Source: Syncephalis plumigaleata
Taxonomy: Eukaryota > Zoopagomycota > Zoopagomycetes > Zoopagales > Piptocephalidaceae
DNA: 64,000 bases
Reading direction: 5' to 3'
NCBI GenBank assembly: GCA_025201365.1
Contig: JAIXMF010000003.1
Coordinates: 1,488,001-1,552,000 of the forward strand
This document shows, piece by piece, positions 13,102 through 24,200 of this stretch. The notes beneath the pieces are model-generated. The model saw nothing but the letters and a program-made list of their open reading frames with translations, did not search any database and was not told where the DNA came from. The translations under genes and the position numbers were made by a program. Position 1 is the first letter of the stretch. The number at the start of each line of letters is the position of its first letter.

Positions 13102-13842
13102 ATAAAAAAACGCGAACTTGAATAGGGATGGTGGTGATGGAAATGGAGAAACCATGCTGCCATCGTCATATCCTTCATTCTAGGCGTAATGTTTTGAGAT
13201 TCCATCCACTCATGCTGTCTGTCTGTATGTATGTATATATCGTTCTTGTCTCGAACAACTTGTGTGATATTTTTAGTTAACAATGAGTAATAAATAGCGC
13301 TTTGCTGAATGATGATGATTCATCTAGAATTACCATTACTACCTTGACTTTACCTGTTCACTGATACATCTCTTTACCAATGCATAAAAGAAAAAAAAGC
13401 ACACGCCTTGATTCGTAGCGCTTTGGACACGCATAGCAACATGTATAGAAGATTCGATGAAGGCCATGGATAGCGTGGAGTAATATATCCGGTATCGCAT
13501 GGTGCAACATACATAACGATAACGATTAGGGGAAGCAGTGCGTGGAAGAGACGCCTCCTCCTCATAGTTGATTCAGATAGGAACGATTAGATTCGCGTGG
13601 CAACCGCATGCTAAACACGCCAAAAATAATGAACATTTACCATGTGACAGAAAAGAAACGGTCATTTGAACGTACATACATACATACACATATACATACA
13701 TACATACATATACACGCGCGCGCACGTATATCACACTTCTTGGGGTAACTCGAATGTGATTTACTTCCCGCGTTCACTTTCTACCGAACCGCGTGGCCTG
13801 CATAATAAAGGGAACTGCTAATGGTGGTAATCCAGATATGGA
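13102..13842. other. Intergenic between convergent genes
   Basis: About 740 bp between the 3' ends of two converging genes. It holds CATA and TATA-type repeats at 13672-13730 and a CG-rich alternating run (gcgcgcgc) near 13715. A 63-codon minus-strand frame with one hydrophobic stretch (13374-13565) is not convincing. Confidence 0.45.
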
Positions 13843-14130
13843 CTAGCGATGCATGGCTTCATCCATGTCGCGTACAGTATGATAGTAGTGGACGCCTATT
13901 CCGAGGTGAAATGAGGCATAATGAACGGCGGAATGGAGTGGATGATCCTTGACCATCCAGTGGAGCATGCAGCCATCGTTGCTCGATATATTCATTCCTA
14001 GATGATGATGACTACCATATTCGGATGGTGGCAATCCACTTGGCGGTCTGTCCGCAAATTCACGCAAATGTTCCGCGTTTTCTTTTTTGTGTTCTAACCA
14101 CGCGGTCGCGATATCGCACTTGGCTTTCAT
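13843..14130 (-). CDS. Hypothetical small protein, His-rich C-terminal half
   Basis: A 95-residue frame starting MKAKCDIATAWLEHKKE. The first 30 residues could form an amphipathic helix; the rest is rich in His, Met and Gly (SEYGSHHHLGMNISS, HSAVHYASFHLGIGVHYYH). The frame stays open upstream to about 14180 without another ATG, so a 5' exon could exist, but the next plus-strand gene begins at 14337. I recognise no family. The His/Cys/Met content could suggest metal binding, which is only a guess. Confidence 0.45.
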   Translation of the reverse strand: MKAKCDIATAWLEHKKENAEHLREFADRPPSGLPPSEYGSHHHLGMNISSNDGCMLHWMVKDHPLHSAVHYASFHLGIGVHYYHTVRDMDEAMHR

Positions 14131-14336
14131 AAAAGCTTCGCGTTTATAGCGCCATGGACGAGAATTACACCCACCATTATCATTGATTTGCTTTTACCGT
14201 TTATTCGACACATTTCACGTAGTCTTTTTATTATTACTATTACTATTGTCCTAGGCCTAATCGTTAGACGCCTAATCACCTTTCTGTTTACACTCTACAC
14301 TTTCACATCTAGTAATTACCGTTATCAATCAGCACC

Positions 14337-15086
14337 ATGGAACAGACCGCTGAAGCCCCAGCTCTCATCACCGAACTCAACGATGCCACTGTCAATATCG
14401 CCGATACCATTGGCGCAGACATCCCAGTGGTGGTTGAGGAGACTACCGAAATCACGATAACCACGGTGGAAGAGACTACCGAGGAAGCTGTTGCCGCCGT
14501 AGCCGAAGGTGGTGAAGAAGCGGCAGCTGCCGCCAAGAAAAACGCTGTCACGATGAAGAAACGTTTATCGGGTCGTTTTATTAAAATGGGTGGTGTCATC
14601 CAGGTAAGCACTTTTTTGCTTTCACATTCGCATTTGTGTATCGTGACATGTCATGACAACGCATGTTACCATCTATATGCGGATGATTCATCATTGGTAT
14701 TCAATGAACTAACCAATATTCAATTGACCATGATGTACCATTAGGAAATGATCGGTAAGGCTTGTCGTAGCGAGAAACTCTCGCAAAATGGTCGTCGCAA
14801 GCAGGAAACGGGAGCTGCCCTTATGGCTGGCGTTGCACCAACAGCCGATGAGGAAACAGCCGAGGATAACAAATCCACCGCTGAAGAGGCGACCGCCGAA
14901 GCAACCGAGGAAGCTGCCGAAACCACGGAAAACAAGGAGGAGGCAACCGAAGAGGCTCAAGAGACTGCATCATCAGCCGAGGAAGTGGTCAAGGATACAG
15001 CCTCGGACATTGTAGACGAGACACCGGCACCCGCTGAACAAACGGAAGAAGCAAAGGAAGAGGAGCAGAAGACCTCCGAAGAGTAA
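14337..15086 (+). CDS. Acidic Glu/Ala-rich protein with a CsbD-like core
   Basis: Two exons (14337-14603 and 14745-15086) join in phase 0 to 202 residues; the intron is GTAAGC...TTAG. The N-terminal 70 and C-terminal 75 residues are low-complexity Glu, Ala and Thr. The middle, spanning the splice site, reads KKRLSGRFIKMGGVIQ, then EMIGKACRSEKLSQNGRRKQ, then ETGAAL. Its spaced Gly pattern (G...GG......GK......L...G..KQ..G) resembles the CsbD-like fold of bacterial stress proteins and fungal DNA-binding relatives. That link is a pattern match by eye, not a proven homology. It shares a 206 bp intergenic space with the divergent gene on its left. Confidence 0.65.
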
Positions 15087-15492
15087 ATTGTCAAGTTTGA
15101 TGTGCAAATCAAGCTTCATTTCTACTCTATGCTATTCCTTAATCATTTATATACATATATCTATATATCTACAGCTTCGACCGTCTCCTCTTTTCTCCTC
15201 TATCCGTACTATCACATCCATTTCATATCATAAAATTATAACCCGTAGTCTGGTGTAAACGCATGTCATGTTGTCATTATGCTATTACCGTTCACAATTA
15301 ATGCATTATTACAAAACAGATCTCTCGTTACTATTTGTATAGGAATAATGTTAACATGCTTTCTCATCTGCAATATCCTGATCAATGTACATATATTTAT
15401 TATGAGCAATAACTAACGAGATACAAATGATATTCCTATAAATTGTCGATAGATAAAGTAGCAGCAATTTATTATCATCATCATCAGCAGCA
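15087..15492. other. Shared 3' flank of convergent genes
   Basis: About 400 bp between the stop codons of two convergent genes. It is AT-rich and contains several AATAAA-like and TATATA stretches suited to 3' end formation. Nothing else is visible. Confidence 0.4.
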
Positions 15493-16082
15493 TCATCTAT
15501 TCTGTCGATTTTCTCCCTTTCCTTTATTGTCTTCTCCCGGTTGATACATATTCGACAAGCGTGAAGGACCGGTAGCGGATCGTTTGGATGGAGTGCTCTT
15601 TCTTTGTATAAGTTCGGGTGATGCCGTGGGTGATGCCGTCAACACTACTCGTTGTCCTTTTGTCGCTTGTTCACTATTTCCAGCAGGTATATTTACGCTT
15701 GATGATGATGATGATGATGATGACGAGACTCGTTTACTGCTGGTGGACAGGGAATAGCCGCTTCCCTTTTTATACGTGCACTCATCTGATATGCGTGGTG
15801 ACTCGGTTAGTATCGTTCTTTGCTCGTAATTGACTAAAAGATTGCCATTCTCCATAATAATGCGATCATCCTTGTCGACAACCTTGTATCCAGAGCTGCC
15901 CGATCGTTCAGGATGATGAGTCTTCACCCATGCCTTTCCAATTCGCTTGAAGAACGAGCCACGGCGTCGAGGTGATTCCTGATGCTCGGGTGGTGTATTA
16001 GCAGTATTGGTCTAGCGTAGTTATTATTATTATTATTAATAATAAATATATCAACTTGCAAATAGACACTACTTACGCTCAT
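15493..16082 (-). CDS. Hypothetical Ser-rich basic protein with a six-base first exon
   Basis: The proposed first exon is only ATGAGC (16082-16077), then a GTAAGT intron, then exon 2 (16011-15493) opening in phase with TNTANTPPEHQESPRRRGSF. Together they give 174 residues. A conserved-looking basic and aromatic block (FFKRIGKAWVKTHHPER) comes first, then YKVVDKDDRIIMENG, a poly-Ser run of about ten residues, and a basic C-terminus. No domain is recognised. If the micro-exon is wrong, the first ATG inside exon 2 would be at 15927. A membrane- or RNA-associated role would be guesswork. Confidence 0.6.
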
Positions 16083-16410
16083 GATGTTAGTAATAAAAAG
16101 AAACAATATATATATATATATATCACACTATCAGCTATAATATTAGGAACAAACGATCTAGATTTACTTATCGTCGTTTCGATTTAACAGCTCGATTATT
16201 TATCACACGCGTGCGACGTATTGGGTGAAACTTTTCTGTTTATGAAAAATTAGCGATTTAAACTACGCATATTACTAATGGGTTTGATTATATCATCATT
16301 ATTAATCGTATTCTTAGTTTATTTGTTTTTATTATTATAATGCAATGCAATAATTAATGATAGTAACAAGCATTGCAACAAGACTAACGGAAATATAGCT
16401 AGAATGAGAA

Positions 16411-17729
16411 TTAATGCTGTTGCTGTTGCTGCGATGGTGGTGGTATTGGTGGCGTATAACCAGCAGTCGGTTGTTGATAATTCATATTATACCCTGGTGC
16501 CATAGATGCTCCTATTGTTTTTGTTTACATGAAGGCGTAACCATTAGTATTATTATTATTATTAGTAATATGCACATTCAATAAAGAGTATCTTTGTTCT
16601 CTTACCTGACATATCTCCACCCATACCATAGGATGGTGGATATCTACTTGGATGCATTCCTGCCTGTAGAGGTGGATGCGATGAAGGTACACCACCACCA
16701 CCACCACCGCTCATCATTTGCGGTGGCATACCCTGACGTCCACCGTGTTGATTCTGCATCATCATCATACCACTACCATCCGGCATAGGTACAGAGGCGA
16801 ATAATTGATTGGGTCTCGTTGCACTACCCGCTGAAGTACCTTGCTTCTTGCCCTGAGCCGCCAATAATCGTTCTAACAGCCAGCTGGTTAGTTATGCATT
16901 CTTCTACTCATTTTCTTTTTCCTTTGCTTTTCCTAGCTAACTTACCCGCTGCCGATCCATGTCGTTCTCCTTTACCGTCTTTCTTGAATGCATACGTAAT
17001 AGAAATGGGCTTATTTGCCAAGTATTGACCGTCCATCGCTTCAATGGCCGCATCTGCTGCCTCGAAACTATCGAAACTAACGAACCCGTAACCTTTACTA
17101 ATACCTGTATCAGGATCACGTCCCACCTATTTGAAGTGAGCGGTTATTCGTACCTTTATAATAGCAACAATAGCAATAGCAATAACAATAATCTTACCTT
17201 GGGTGTTTGTACAATCATGCCAAATGCACTAAATGTATCATGTAGCATTTTCTCGTCAACATCCGGATCGAGATTACCAATAAACAAGTTGGCACCAATT
17301 TCCAATTCACGCTTATCTGCTGCTGCCTAATTGTAAATAACAAACAAATAGATGAATGAATGAACAAGTTAGGAATACTCGATAATCATAAGCTAACTAA
17401 TGTCTACCTTATTAACACGAATTGGTTTACCATATAGCTTAACCATATTCATGATCTTGATGGCGTAATCAGCATCATCCTCTGTCATGAATTCACAAAA
17501 GCCGTAGTTTTGATGTTGTTGCGTTACACGATCCTTTGGTAAATGTACATTAACTAGAAGGATCGTCATCGTATGAGCTAGCGTGTAATTATACAGAATT
17601 CAACGCTAACTTACCTACAGGACCTGCTTGAAGCATTAGTTCCCAGAGCAGAGCATCGGTACAACGATCGTCGAGGTTACCTACATACACGGTAGCCTCT
17701 TGATTCCGTTCATCTTGTGGGCGTGACAT
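16411..17729 (-). CDS. SF3B4: Splicing factor 3b subunit 4 (SF3B4/Hsh49-like)
   Basis: RNA-binding subunit of the SF3b complex in U2 snRNP, which contacts pre-mRNA near the branch point. Six exons (17729-17615, 17553-17408, 17326-17198, 17126-16946, 16872-16606, 16511-16411) join in phase to 312 residues. RRM1 starts [20 protein letters not shown] with RNP1 [12 protein letters not shown]2 has [19 protein letters not shown] with RNP1 [10 protein letters not shown] and ends [20 protein letters not shown]. The linker ERLLAAQ is the family signature. The C-terminus is Gly/Met/Pro-rich, shorter than the human proline-rich tail, and ends in a Gln run. The frame is intact through all five introns. 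Confidence 0.95.
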
Positions 17730-17970
17730 GGTTGCTTGATGACGTCTATGTAGTTTTTTTATAGTAGTAGTAACCAACAAATGACGAGATCAAAAAAGAA
17801 AAAATCGGATTGAGCGTAAACTGTACATGCGTCACTTTTTTATGATTGAGTGTCACATGATAGAATTATGACAAGATATCGCCTAATTGCAATTCGAATG
17901 AATGAATGAATGGATATTGAACTCATTACACTTACCCTTACTCTTCTTCACTCACTCTTTTTCTGTAAAT

Positions 17971-19459
17971 ATGGAATGGTATTTAGGCTTAACGATTCTA
18001 TGTGCCGCTATTATTGGTGCACTTATTCTTCATTTGATACTTTATTTAGTATTGACATTGATTGCCGAACAAAGTACAACACTATGGGACGACGTTCTTG
18101 TAGCTTATAGGTATTTCCTTGTGGAGATGACGTTGCTTGCGTATACTAACTGTCTACTTATCGTCTATTTAGTAAATGGCCACTATTACCATTGATGCCC
18201 TTAACGGCAATCTATATCACTATACCGTTGGTATTCCCTAATATTGACCAGCAACTACTTACGATATTACGTCGTATTATCGGAGTATTCCTTATCATAT
18301 CAGCCTACTGGCTCATGTCGAATCTTAGTAAAGGTGTAGTCGACGAGTATATTCGAAATCATCAACGTTTAAGCAATGGTCATCCGCTGTCACCCAAGGA
18401 GTTAACACGTATTAAAACGACACTGACGCTGTTAAAGCGTTCATGGGAAGTGTTATGCGGCATATTCTGCGGTATTGGTATTATTATGGTATTGCCCGGG
18501 GCAGATCAGATTGGTGCATGGCTCTACGCTAGTGTCAGTTTAATAGGCGCATTTGTTGGTGTTACCGTACAACCATTTATGCGATCATTACTGAACGTTA
18601 TTCTATTATCGGCGTATGAGCCATTTGCACTTGGAGATGAACTTGTAATAGCGGGTTTCTGCGGCAAAGTTGGTAAGTGAGCGAGATTCATTAAGGGGCG
18701 ATGACATGTAGATGAATGGTATCACTGCCATGCCACTATAAAACATGATGAAACTAAGATTTATTTATTTATTTATTCATTCATTCACTATTATCATTAA
18801 TCTAGAGGAGATTGCCTGGGATTATGTGGTTCTAGTGCAAGACAACGATTGTCGTCGTATTATTCCTATCGAAGTAATACTAAGCAATTCGTATGAAACA
18901 CGTGCGCGTTCACTAAATGGCGTATCTGGTGATGTCCAATTGTGGGTTGACTACAAGTCCGATGTTCAGCAATGGCGCGTACAACTCGTGAATATCTGTA
19001 AACGAACAAATGGGCTGGACTGGGATGGAAGAATAGCAAAAGTATCCGTAAGTAACATAGAACTAAAAAAAAGAAAGAGACAAAGAGACAAAGAGACAAA
19101 AAGATATACAAGCACACGCGTATGTAAAGGCCTTACTTACTCATTCGTTGTTATACCTATATGTAATTGTTCTATGGCATCATGATCAGGTGACTGATTG
19201 TACGGCTACGGCAAAGCAATTAACCTTCACCGTTAGTGCTAAAGACTGGGCCTCTTTAGATCGATTAAAAGGACGAGTGCTAGAACAGCTCTGTCTTATC
19301 ATGAGCGGAGACTTGAATTCATCTGATGCTCCCTCTTTGCATACTTCAAACGTGAACGGTAAAGATGCTTCTATCATCGGACTTGCCACGAAACAATGGA
19401 CGCTCACTCATCATGCATTGCCCCGTCATCGTGTAACAACTAGCGAGCTTGTTCACTGA
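17971..19459 (+). CDS. MscS-family mechanosensitive channel-like protein
   Basis: Four exons (17971-18110, 18173-18672, 18806-19047, 19190-19459) join in phase to 383 residues. The start is the ATG of MEWYLGLTILCAAIIGALIL. About five hydrophobic helices follow. The pore-helix region reads GAWLYASVSLIGAFVGVTVQ then PFMRSLLNVILLSAYEPFALGDEL, equivalent to the MscS TM3 and the first turn of the beta domain. The C-terminal part (DYVVLVQDNDCRRIIPIEVI) fits the cytoplasmic beta/alpha-beta region. There is no EF hand, which the larger fungal MscS homologues of the ER usually have, and the protein is short for a fungal member. The likely role is release of osmotic or membrane tension; the membrane it sits in is unknown. 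An upstream in-frame ATG at 17902 is possible but adds a poor N-terminus. Confidence 0.8.
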
Positions 19460-20387
19460 CAAACAATTGACGTATATACCATTGTACTATTTATATATAT
19501 TATAGTATACAACCATTACAACAAACATAATAAACATTGTTATTTACTATTATCCAATGGCCTGGGATAGCCTCTCTACTTACAACATGGTGTACTATAC
19601 GCTTTTTTATTTTCATTTGATAGAGCACACACACGCTATATCCATAAATAGTAACTACACAATGATCACAAAACTCAGCTTGCCATGTTTGAACTACCTG
19701 CCCCTTGTATCGCCGAAATAGTTCGCTATCGTTACATTAAAGTGGCATATTTATTCAACAGGCGAATGTGCTCATTCTCTCCAGTTTGGCAGTCTTCTCT
19801 ATTGAGCATATCTCCTCCATTTCCATTCGAGTAAGGCTACGCTTTTTTTTCTCGTTTTCGTTTTCTACTTGTCGTCTCGTTTACAGTAGTTGTTACCGTC
19901 ACTCTTGTGTGTTTCTCTTCTATAGGCTCGTTTCCTTTCCTTTTTCCTCTTTCTCTTCTTCTTCTTCAAATATACCCTAGGATTCTTGTGCGGTGCACGC
20001 TGGCGAGCGCTGTCCAAAAGTGTTTTTGTTAGCATTTTAGTGCGTCCGCGCATTGAACCACACACACTCATACATACATACACTTCATCCATATCACCGT
20101 TAACACGAGCTTGTTTACGCTACCATCCTCGTCAGCAATTGTCGTACCATTTATCTACGCGACAATTTACACAGTGGCAACAATACATTGATATTAGCAA
20201 CTGTGTTATCATCCTTATAGCTTACGTTATCTCTTTCTTTCTCTCTCTCTCTCTTTCTCTCTTTCTTTCTCTCTTTCTCTCTTTTATTTACGAATTATTA
20301 TATACATCTATCACCGCGTATTATCTTTATTTTTGTTATTATCAGTAATAGTAATAGTATAGCGAGTGCTCACCTCTCTTGAACATA
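19460..20387. other. Lipase 5' region with pyrimidine-rich tract
   Basis: About 930 bp. The plus strand is pyrimidine-rich from 19840 on, with a CTTT/CT tract at 20230-20285 about 100 bp before the lipase ATG. CT-rich tracts just upstream of the start are common in fungal promoters. I see no gene. Confidence 0.5.
20230..20285. repeat. CT/CTTT pyrimidine tract
   Basis: Continuous C and T dinucleotide and tetranucleotide repeats, ending about 100 bp before the lipase start codon. Confidence 0.85.
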
Positions 20388-21599
20388 ATGCGACTTGTTC
20401 ATTTGGCACCACTCGCCATATTACTGGTGGTACAAATCAATCCTACACCCGCGGATGCTCTTTCTCTTGATTTCCTTAATATCTTCAATAAAGTAAGATG
20501 TGGTGTTAACATTGCCACGTCAACGTTGAAGAGCGGTCTAAATAAGCTTACGAAAACGCCCGTGGAAATAACACCGGATAATCAAGAGGCCGAATACGTC
20601 AAGTTTGTCTCTGAACCACCCGCTCTCGAACCGAAGAAGCTAAAGGCGAGTGGCGATTTATTCACCGAGGAGTTGATGTATCGCTACGGCATGTACGCCG
20701 GTATCGCCTACTGCGACGAGGCAGACGCGCGCAGTCTGTCAAATATCGTCATTGGCCCCAATGCTACACGTCTATTAACGGCCGACATGCACATTCTAAG
20801 CTGGAACAGCAAGCATGGCAACCATTACTTTGTGGCAAAATCCGATGAGCAACACACTATTACCGTGTCATTTCGTGGCACCTCGTCACTCGCCGACATG
20901 GTGGCCGATTTAGACTCGCGTAAAGTTGATCCCGACGCCAGTCTAGGCGCTACACCCTCGGCAAGTCGTATTTACTCCGGTTTACAATCCGTGATTATAC
21001 CACAATTCAGCGATGCCATCAAGGATTTACGCGCTGCTACCGAGGCGAATCCCGATTATGGCGTTGTTCTTACGGGACACTCATTGGGCGGTGTGGCAGC
21101 TCATTTGTTCGCCTTATACTTGCAAGCCAACATGGGAAATGCCACCAAATTGACCGGCGTGTTCACGTATGGCGAGCCAATCTCCATGAGCGAGAACATG
21201 GCCGAGTGGTCACTTCAGCGTATTGGTCGTGAACGCTACGTGCGTACCGTGTCATCCGACGATATCGCCCCTTGGATCCGTACGAGTGATGGCGAGTTTG
21301 GACACGCCACCAATGGTAAGGTGATCTATCTGCCCAACCCGAAGCAACGTACGATGATACGCTGCGAGAAATCCGACGATAATCGTTGCGGTGCCAATCA
21401 GTCCTGCACTAAGCTAGGCTGGACCAATCACAGCTGGTATGGTGGTATGTTCGTGGGCAAGCGTCAATGTCTCTACGGGCGTGAGCGTAAGAACCCGCTA
21501 CTGGACGTGCCGGAACCCGATGCTGCATCCGCCATCACCGCCATCACCGCCACCACTACCAATCCAGCACTTGCACGCGTTGGACCAATTACTGTCTAA
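20388..21599 (+). CDS. Secreted class 3 lipase
   Basis: Predicted extracellular triacylglycerol or phospholipid hydrolase with the alpha/beta-hydrolase fold. It is a single exon of 403 residues starting at ATG 20388 (MRLVHLAPLAILLVVQINPT, a signal peptide). The oxyanion region is ITVSFRGTSSLADMVADLDS. The nucleophile elbow is VVLTGHSLGGVAAHLFALYL (Ser in GHSLGG). The family pattern continues with TYGEPISMSENMAEW, and SSDDIAPWIR supplies the likely Asp. The catalytic His is probably in GEFGHATNGKVIYLP. A Cys-containing tail (RCEKSDDNRCGANQSCTKLG) probably forms disulfides, as expected of an exported enzyme. GC content is higher than in the flanks. The frame is intact. Confidence 0.92.
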   Translation: MRLVHLAPLAILLVVQINPTPADALSLDFLNIFNKVRCGVNIATSTLKSGLNKLTKTPVEITPDNQEAEYVKFVSEPPALEPKKLKASGDLFTEELMYRYGMYAGIAYCDEADARSLSNIVIGPNATRLLTADMHILSWNSKHGNHYFVAKSDEQHTITVSFRGTSSLADMVADLDSRKVDPDASLGATPSASRIYSGLQSVIIPQFSDAIKDLRAATEANPDYGVVLTGHSLGGVAAHLFALYLQANMGNATKLTGVFTYGEPISMSENMAEWSLQRIGRERYVRTVSSDDIAPWIRTSDGEFGHATNGKVIYLPNPKQRTMIRCEKSDDNRCGANQSCTKLGWTNHSWYGGMFVGKRQCLYGRERKNPLLDVPEPDAASAITAITATTTNPALARVGPITV

Positions 21600-21947
21600 T
21601 TCGCGTAGGATTACACGAATGCGCGATGGAAAGTATTTCGAAGTACTGGGTTACTATTTCTATGGTATACAATATCGTCATTGAATAGTTCAATTATTAT
21701 CATTATCGTTCCTGGATCGAATAAATATATTAGTGTTATAAATATTCAAGTATCACTAATTTACACCGTAGGATGAAATGAAATGGATAATGTCATTATT
21801 ACTAATGTTTACACGTCTTGCTCGCATATTTGATAAGGGAAAGCAGAGCATTAATAAATGAGACTATTCGTCAACTCTATTGAATGATGTTGGAGGCAGA
21901 ATTCAGCAGCGTATTGGACACCTATCATATAGCATGATTATACATTT

Positions 21948-22572
21948 ATTCAATAAATGATTGATATCTATGTAATAGGACCATGGATTAATAAAAGGCT
22001 GAATGATCTTGTAGATATACTTGTAGTTGTAGTTACCGAATCCATTCTTGGATTGATTGTATTATATATCTACTGATAATGACTTACGCTGTTATACAAA
22101 CTATGGATTATTGCCATACTATAGTTAGTACCATGCTTGAGTAGTTAGTTACAGAGATCGTATTTTTGACGTCTTGATGCTAGCACACCAAAAGGAAACA
22201 ATAAGACCCTTAAACATGTTTCCAAATTGAGGAGCACGACGATCCAGGACGGGACTAGCATCAACGGCGACCAGACTGGTGACAGCGACAACGGCGACGG
22301 CAATAGCGATAATGCAGAGAACTTCATGTTGATGCTGGTCTAGTGAAATAGATAGACAGATAAACAAACTAGAACGAGAATAGAGTAGAAGAGCGAGTAT
22401 GAAGATGGCAAGTCGAGTGTCAAAAGTGTTCATTATAGCCGAGATGATGATGGCGGATATTGGTATACTGAATGGTCAGTCCATTGCTTGTAGGAGTACA
22501 TAGTAGATTTGTACCAATTAGATGAATGATGGATGTCTGTCATGTCGTGTAACCGCATGCTCTGTCAATTGT
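21948..22572 (-). repeat. Left copy of a dispersed segmental duplication
   Basis: Matches 45668-46510 in the same orientation. Shared landmarks, read on the plus strand, are TTTATTCAATAAA, then GA(A/G)TGATCTTGTAGATATA, then a small reversed gene with near-identical signal-peptide codons. Further shared parts are the leader (TGAAGATG then CAAGTCGAGTGT), then GCCGAGATGATGATG and GGCGGATATT, then TACCAATTAGATG, TCATGTCGTGTAACCGCATG and CTCTGTCAATTGTCTGAA. The copies differ by many substitutions and indels, so the duplication is not recent. Confidence 0.85.
22149..22327 (-). pseudogene. Degraded or mis-assembled copy of a small secreted protein gene
   Basis: Paralogue of the gene at 45785-46009. 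From the ATG (MKFSA) the frame is broken after four codons, where the other copy has CC and this one has C. In the matching frame it reads IIAIAVAVVAVTSLVAVDAS, then PVLDRRAPQF, ending after 28 unrelated residues (…KTSKIRSL). The signal peptide and the dibasic DRRAP site are conserved, while the mature part differs. The single lacking base in a CC pair fits the homopolymer errors seen elsewhere in the window, so this could be a working gene with an assembly error. The diverged C-terminus makes decay equally possible. Confidence 0.6.
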
Positions 22573-22922
22573 CTGAATTATTATTATTATTTCACAATGC
22601 TCCGTCCACAATGACGCGTACACCTATTACAACTAACATAACTGGTTATATTCTATTGAAATGATTGTATTGAACATCATGTGTATAGGAATATAGACTG
22701 AATGTTAATCAATCCATATCACGATGATGGCAATAACAATAGCATAATTGCACCCATTCTACTTATATCAGCTAGTGTAATAGACACAAAGTGCATTAAT
22801 GTCCAATGCCAATCCAATAGCCAAATCAAGAAACCTCCTTTGTTCCACTTTCTAGTTTCTGTTTAATCCCTCTGTTATCGCTAGCTCTTTTTTCTTGCCG
22901 TCATCTTCTTTATAGTTTAACC

Positions 22923-24200
22923 ATGTCAGAGCATGAGAACGCAACTACTTTAGTGCCACCAGTAGAGGAAGTAACAACTGTAGACGATACAACAATGGAC
23001 CAAGTAGAACTGAATGCACCCGCTGAAGTAGCAAATGACACTGATACTGCGCAGCAAGTGGAACAAGTGTCAAATAACAATACAGTCGATTATAATAAAT
23101 TACTAGAAGAGGTTACAGCGGATGGAGCGGTAGTGATAAAGGAAGAGAAGAAAGAGGAAGCAAAAGAGGAACAGTCGTCAGAGGAGACGGAAACACCGCT
23201 GCCAAATGATGCACCATCATCGTCATCATCATCGTCATCAGCAATAGAAAAGGAAGAGATAGTAACAGAGGATCAAGAATTACCACCATTACCACCACGT
23301 CGATCCTCATTAAAGAATATGCTGGATGTTGCAAGTGAGGATGACAGAGAAGCATTATTAAACAACAAATCGAATACCATTGCACACGAACCGAATGCGG
23401 TATTAGCCACAACGGAACATGGAATGGAGCGTAAATCTACTGAAGATGCCAATGCCCATGATGAAGACATAGAGGTAGAAACCGATGCAAATGCCAAGCA
23501 AGCATCCGTTGTACGTACACCAAGCCTAATCGAAACTACTGCCAATGCTATCATGCGATTTGCAACTAGTTGGCAAGGCACACCCGAGACGACAGAGGAG
23601 AACAGTGCTATCGCCACGCCATCCGATGCGTTATCGACAAACGTGGATGAGACGTCGAAGCCCATTGCTAATGCGAATATTGACACTAATACAACGACCG
23701 TATCGACTAGTGTTCCACCGATTATTGAGAAAGAATTGCCTGCAAATCCGGAAAATGAACAAGGCTTGTTGGAGGAGGAAGCGAACACTACTACCGCTAA
23801 TAACGAGGATGACGATACAAATACTGAGATGAAAGCGGCATCGTCGACAACACACAAAGCAAGTGGGTTCTCCACCCGTGGATTTGGCGGTAAATTAAAG
23901 CGTATCTCGATCAATGCCTTTACGAAAATGAGATCACGCGATACATCGACATCATCTTCTACTGGTAGTAGTACGGATACAAAGAATAAATTAGACGAGA
24001 AAAGATGGAGAAACTAGACAAGATGGATCAAAGTACGAAGAATGCTCTAAATGAGGCTGCCGATCAATTGAATGAACGTGGGAGCGTTGCATCGTCTCGA
24101 GGGCGACACGGAGGAATTGGCGGCAGGTGCGGCTAATTTCGCGGAGCTAGCCAAACAAATAGCTGAACGCGAGAAGAATCGTAAATGGTACGAGTTCTAA
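22923..24200 (+). CDS. Soluble protein with long disordered N-terminus and R-SNARE (tomosyn/Sro7-like) tail
   Basis: Single exon, about 425 residues. The first 330 are acidic and low-complexity (Glu, Thr, Asn, poly-Ser near residue 100), with a proline motif ELPPLPPRRSS. A conserved-looking block GFSTRGFGGKLKRISINAF follows. The C-terminal 60 residues form an R-SNARE motif: DQLNERG, then a LEGDTEELAAGAANFAELAK stretch, then QIAEREKNRKWYEF at the stop. The Arg after NE sits at the zero-layer position. The KWYEF-like ending and lack of a membrane anchor match the tail of tomosyn/Sro7, but there is no WD40 propeller. Three one-base deficits (A-run near 24004, GGG near 24084, TT near 24089) break the frame between the two parts. 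A role as an inhibitory or regulatory SNARE is inference. Confidence 0.7.

Larger units (their letters stand above)
21600..22922. other. Intergenic containing the left copy of a duplicated segment
   Basis: Between the lipase stop and the R-SNARE-tail gene. Apart from the duplicated block and its degraded small gene, listed separately, it is AT-rich with no gene. The last 90 bp before 22923 are pyrimidine-rich, as expected of a promoter. Confidence 0.5.

Noticed and set aside
13374-13565. 63-codon minus-strand frame with a hydrophobic stretch
   Set aside because: Too short, no homologue recognised and no coding composition; the space is a shared 3' flank.
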